From Syntrophaceae bacterium (lineage in GTDB: Bacteria > Desulfobacterota > DTXE01), in contig DTXE01000494.1 of the NCBI GenBank assembly GCA_012962595.1, positions 1-6,315 of the forward strand: 6,315 nt of DNA, in the 5' to 3' direction. A program made the translations under genes and the position numbers. Positions 6,288 to 6,315 of this stretch are shown here, one piece after another. The notes beneath the pieces were generated by a model. It did no database searches. It saw nothing but the letters and a program-made list of their open reading frames with translations, and had not been told where the DNA came from. Each line of letters begins with the position of its first letter. The first letter of the stretch is position 1.

Positions 6288-6315
6288 CAAAGAAGAATGA
6301 AAATGCAATTAGGCA

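Larger units (their letters stand above)
6071..6315. other. Intergenic region upstream of the DUF885 gene
   Basis: These 245 bases hold the DUF885 ribosome site, a candidate promoter and the GC-rich hairpin. Three small open frames were read and none is convincing: a 52-aa minus-strand frame (6090-6248) without a ribosome site, a plus-strand frame opening at 6231 and still open at the window edge, and a minus-strand frame entering from the edge that ends at a TGA near 6229. None resembles a family I recognise. Confidence 0.6.

Noticed and set aside
6231..6315. Plus-strand open frame starting MNFSHHYDIH and still open at the window edge
   Set aside because: Only 28 codons are visible, the nearest G-rich stretch is poorly spaced for a ribosome site, and the frame runs through the GC-rich hairpin. 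It cannot be judged without sequence to the right.

Overview
This is an ordinary-looking stretch of bacterial chromosome with moderate to low GC (about 42% by eye). Arg AGA/AGG and Ile ATA codons are frequent, and the Shine-Dalgarno sites are mostly clear. The gene content fits a Gram-negative anaerobe: an AmmeMemoRadiSam radical SAM enzyme, a split CcdA/TlpA thiol-redox pair, an NDUFA9-like epimerase, TrpRS and a DUF885 peptidase. Codon style and intergenic hairpins loosely suggest Desulfobacterota (former Deltaproteobacteria) or a neighbouring phylum. That placement is a low-confidence inference, because no marker gene here fixes the lineage.

Layout. Positions 1-203 are non-coding: a perfect 16-bp inverted repeat built from heptamers (1-53), a weak hairpin followed by a T-rich stretch (65-94), and a candidate sigma70-type promoter (138-166). 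That promoter would serve a single plus-strand gene, the radical SAM enzyme (204-1220). It converges on a minus-strand cluster of five genes with a gap of only 22 bp. Read in its direction of transcription, the cluster is DUF885 metallopeptidase (6070-4436), CcdA/DsbD-type membrane protein (4412-3705), TlpA-like lipoprotein thioredoxin (3701-3204), NAD(P)-binding epimerase (3172-2267) and tryptophanyl-tRNA synthetase (2214-1243). The gaps are 23, 3, 31 and 52 bp, so the five genes probably form one transcription unit. Positions 6071-6315 hold no convincing gene. They contain a candidate promoter for the cluster and a short GC-rich perfect hairpin near the window edge.

How the genes work together. 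The only clear functional partnership is CcdA with TlpA. CcdA would carry electrons from cytoplasmic thioredoxin across the inner membrane to the CPHC active site of the lipoprotein, as in DsbD or ResA/CcdA systems. The peptidase, epimerase and TrpRS have no evident link to it beyond co-transcription. I see no mobile element, CRISPR array, RNA gene, prophage or defence locus. The most unusual items are the heptamer inverted repeat, a near-identical intergenic motif found in two gaps of the cluster, and the absence of AMMECR1 and Memo partners beside the radical SAM gene.
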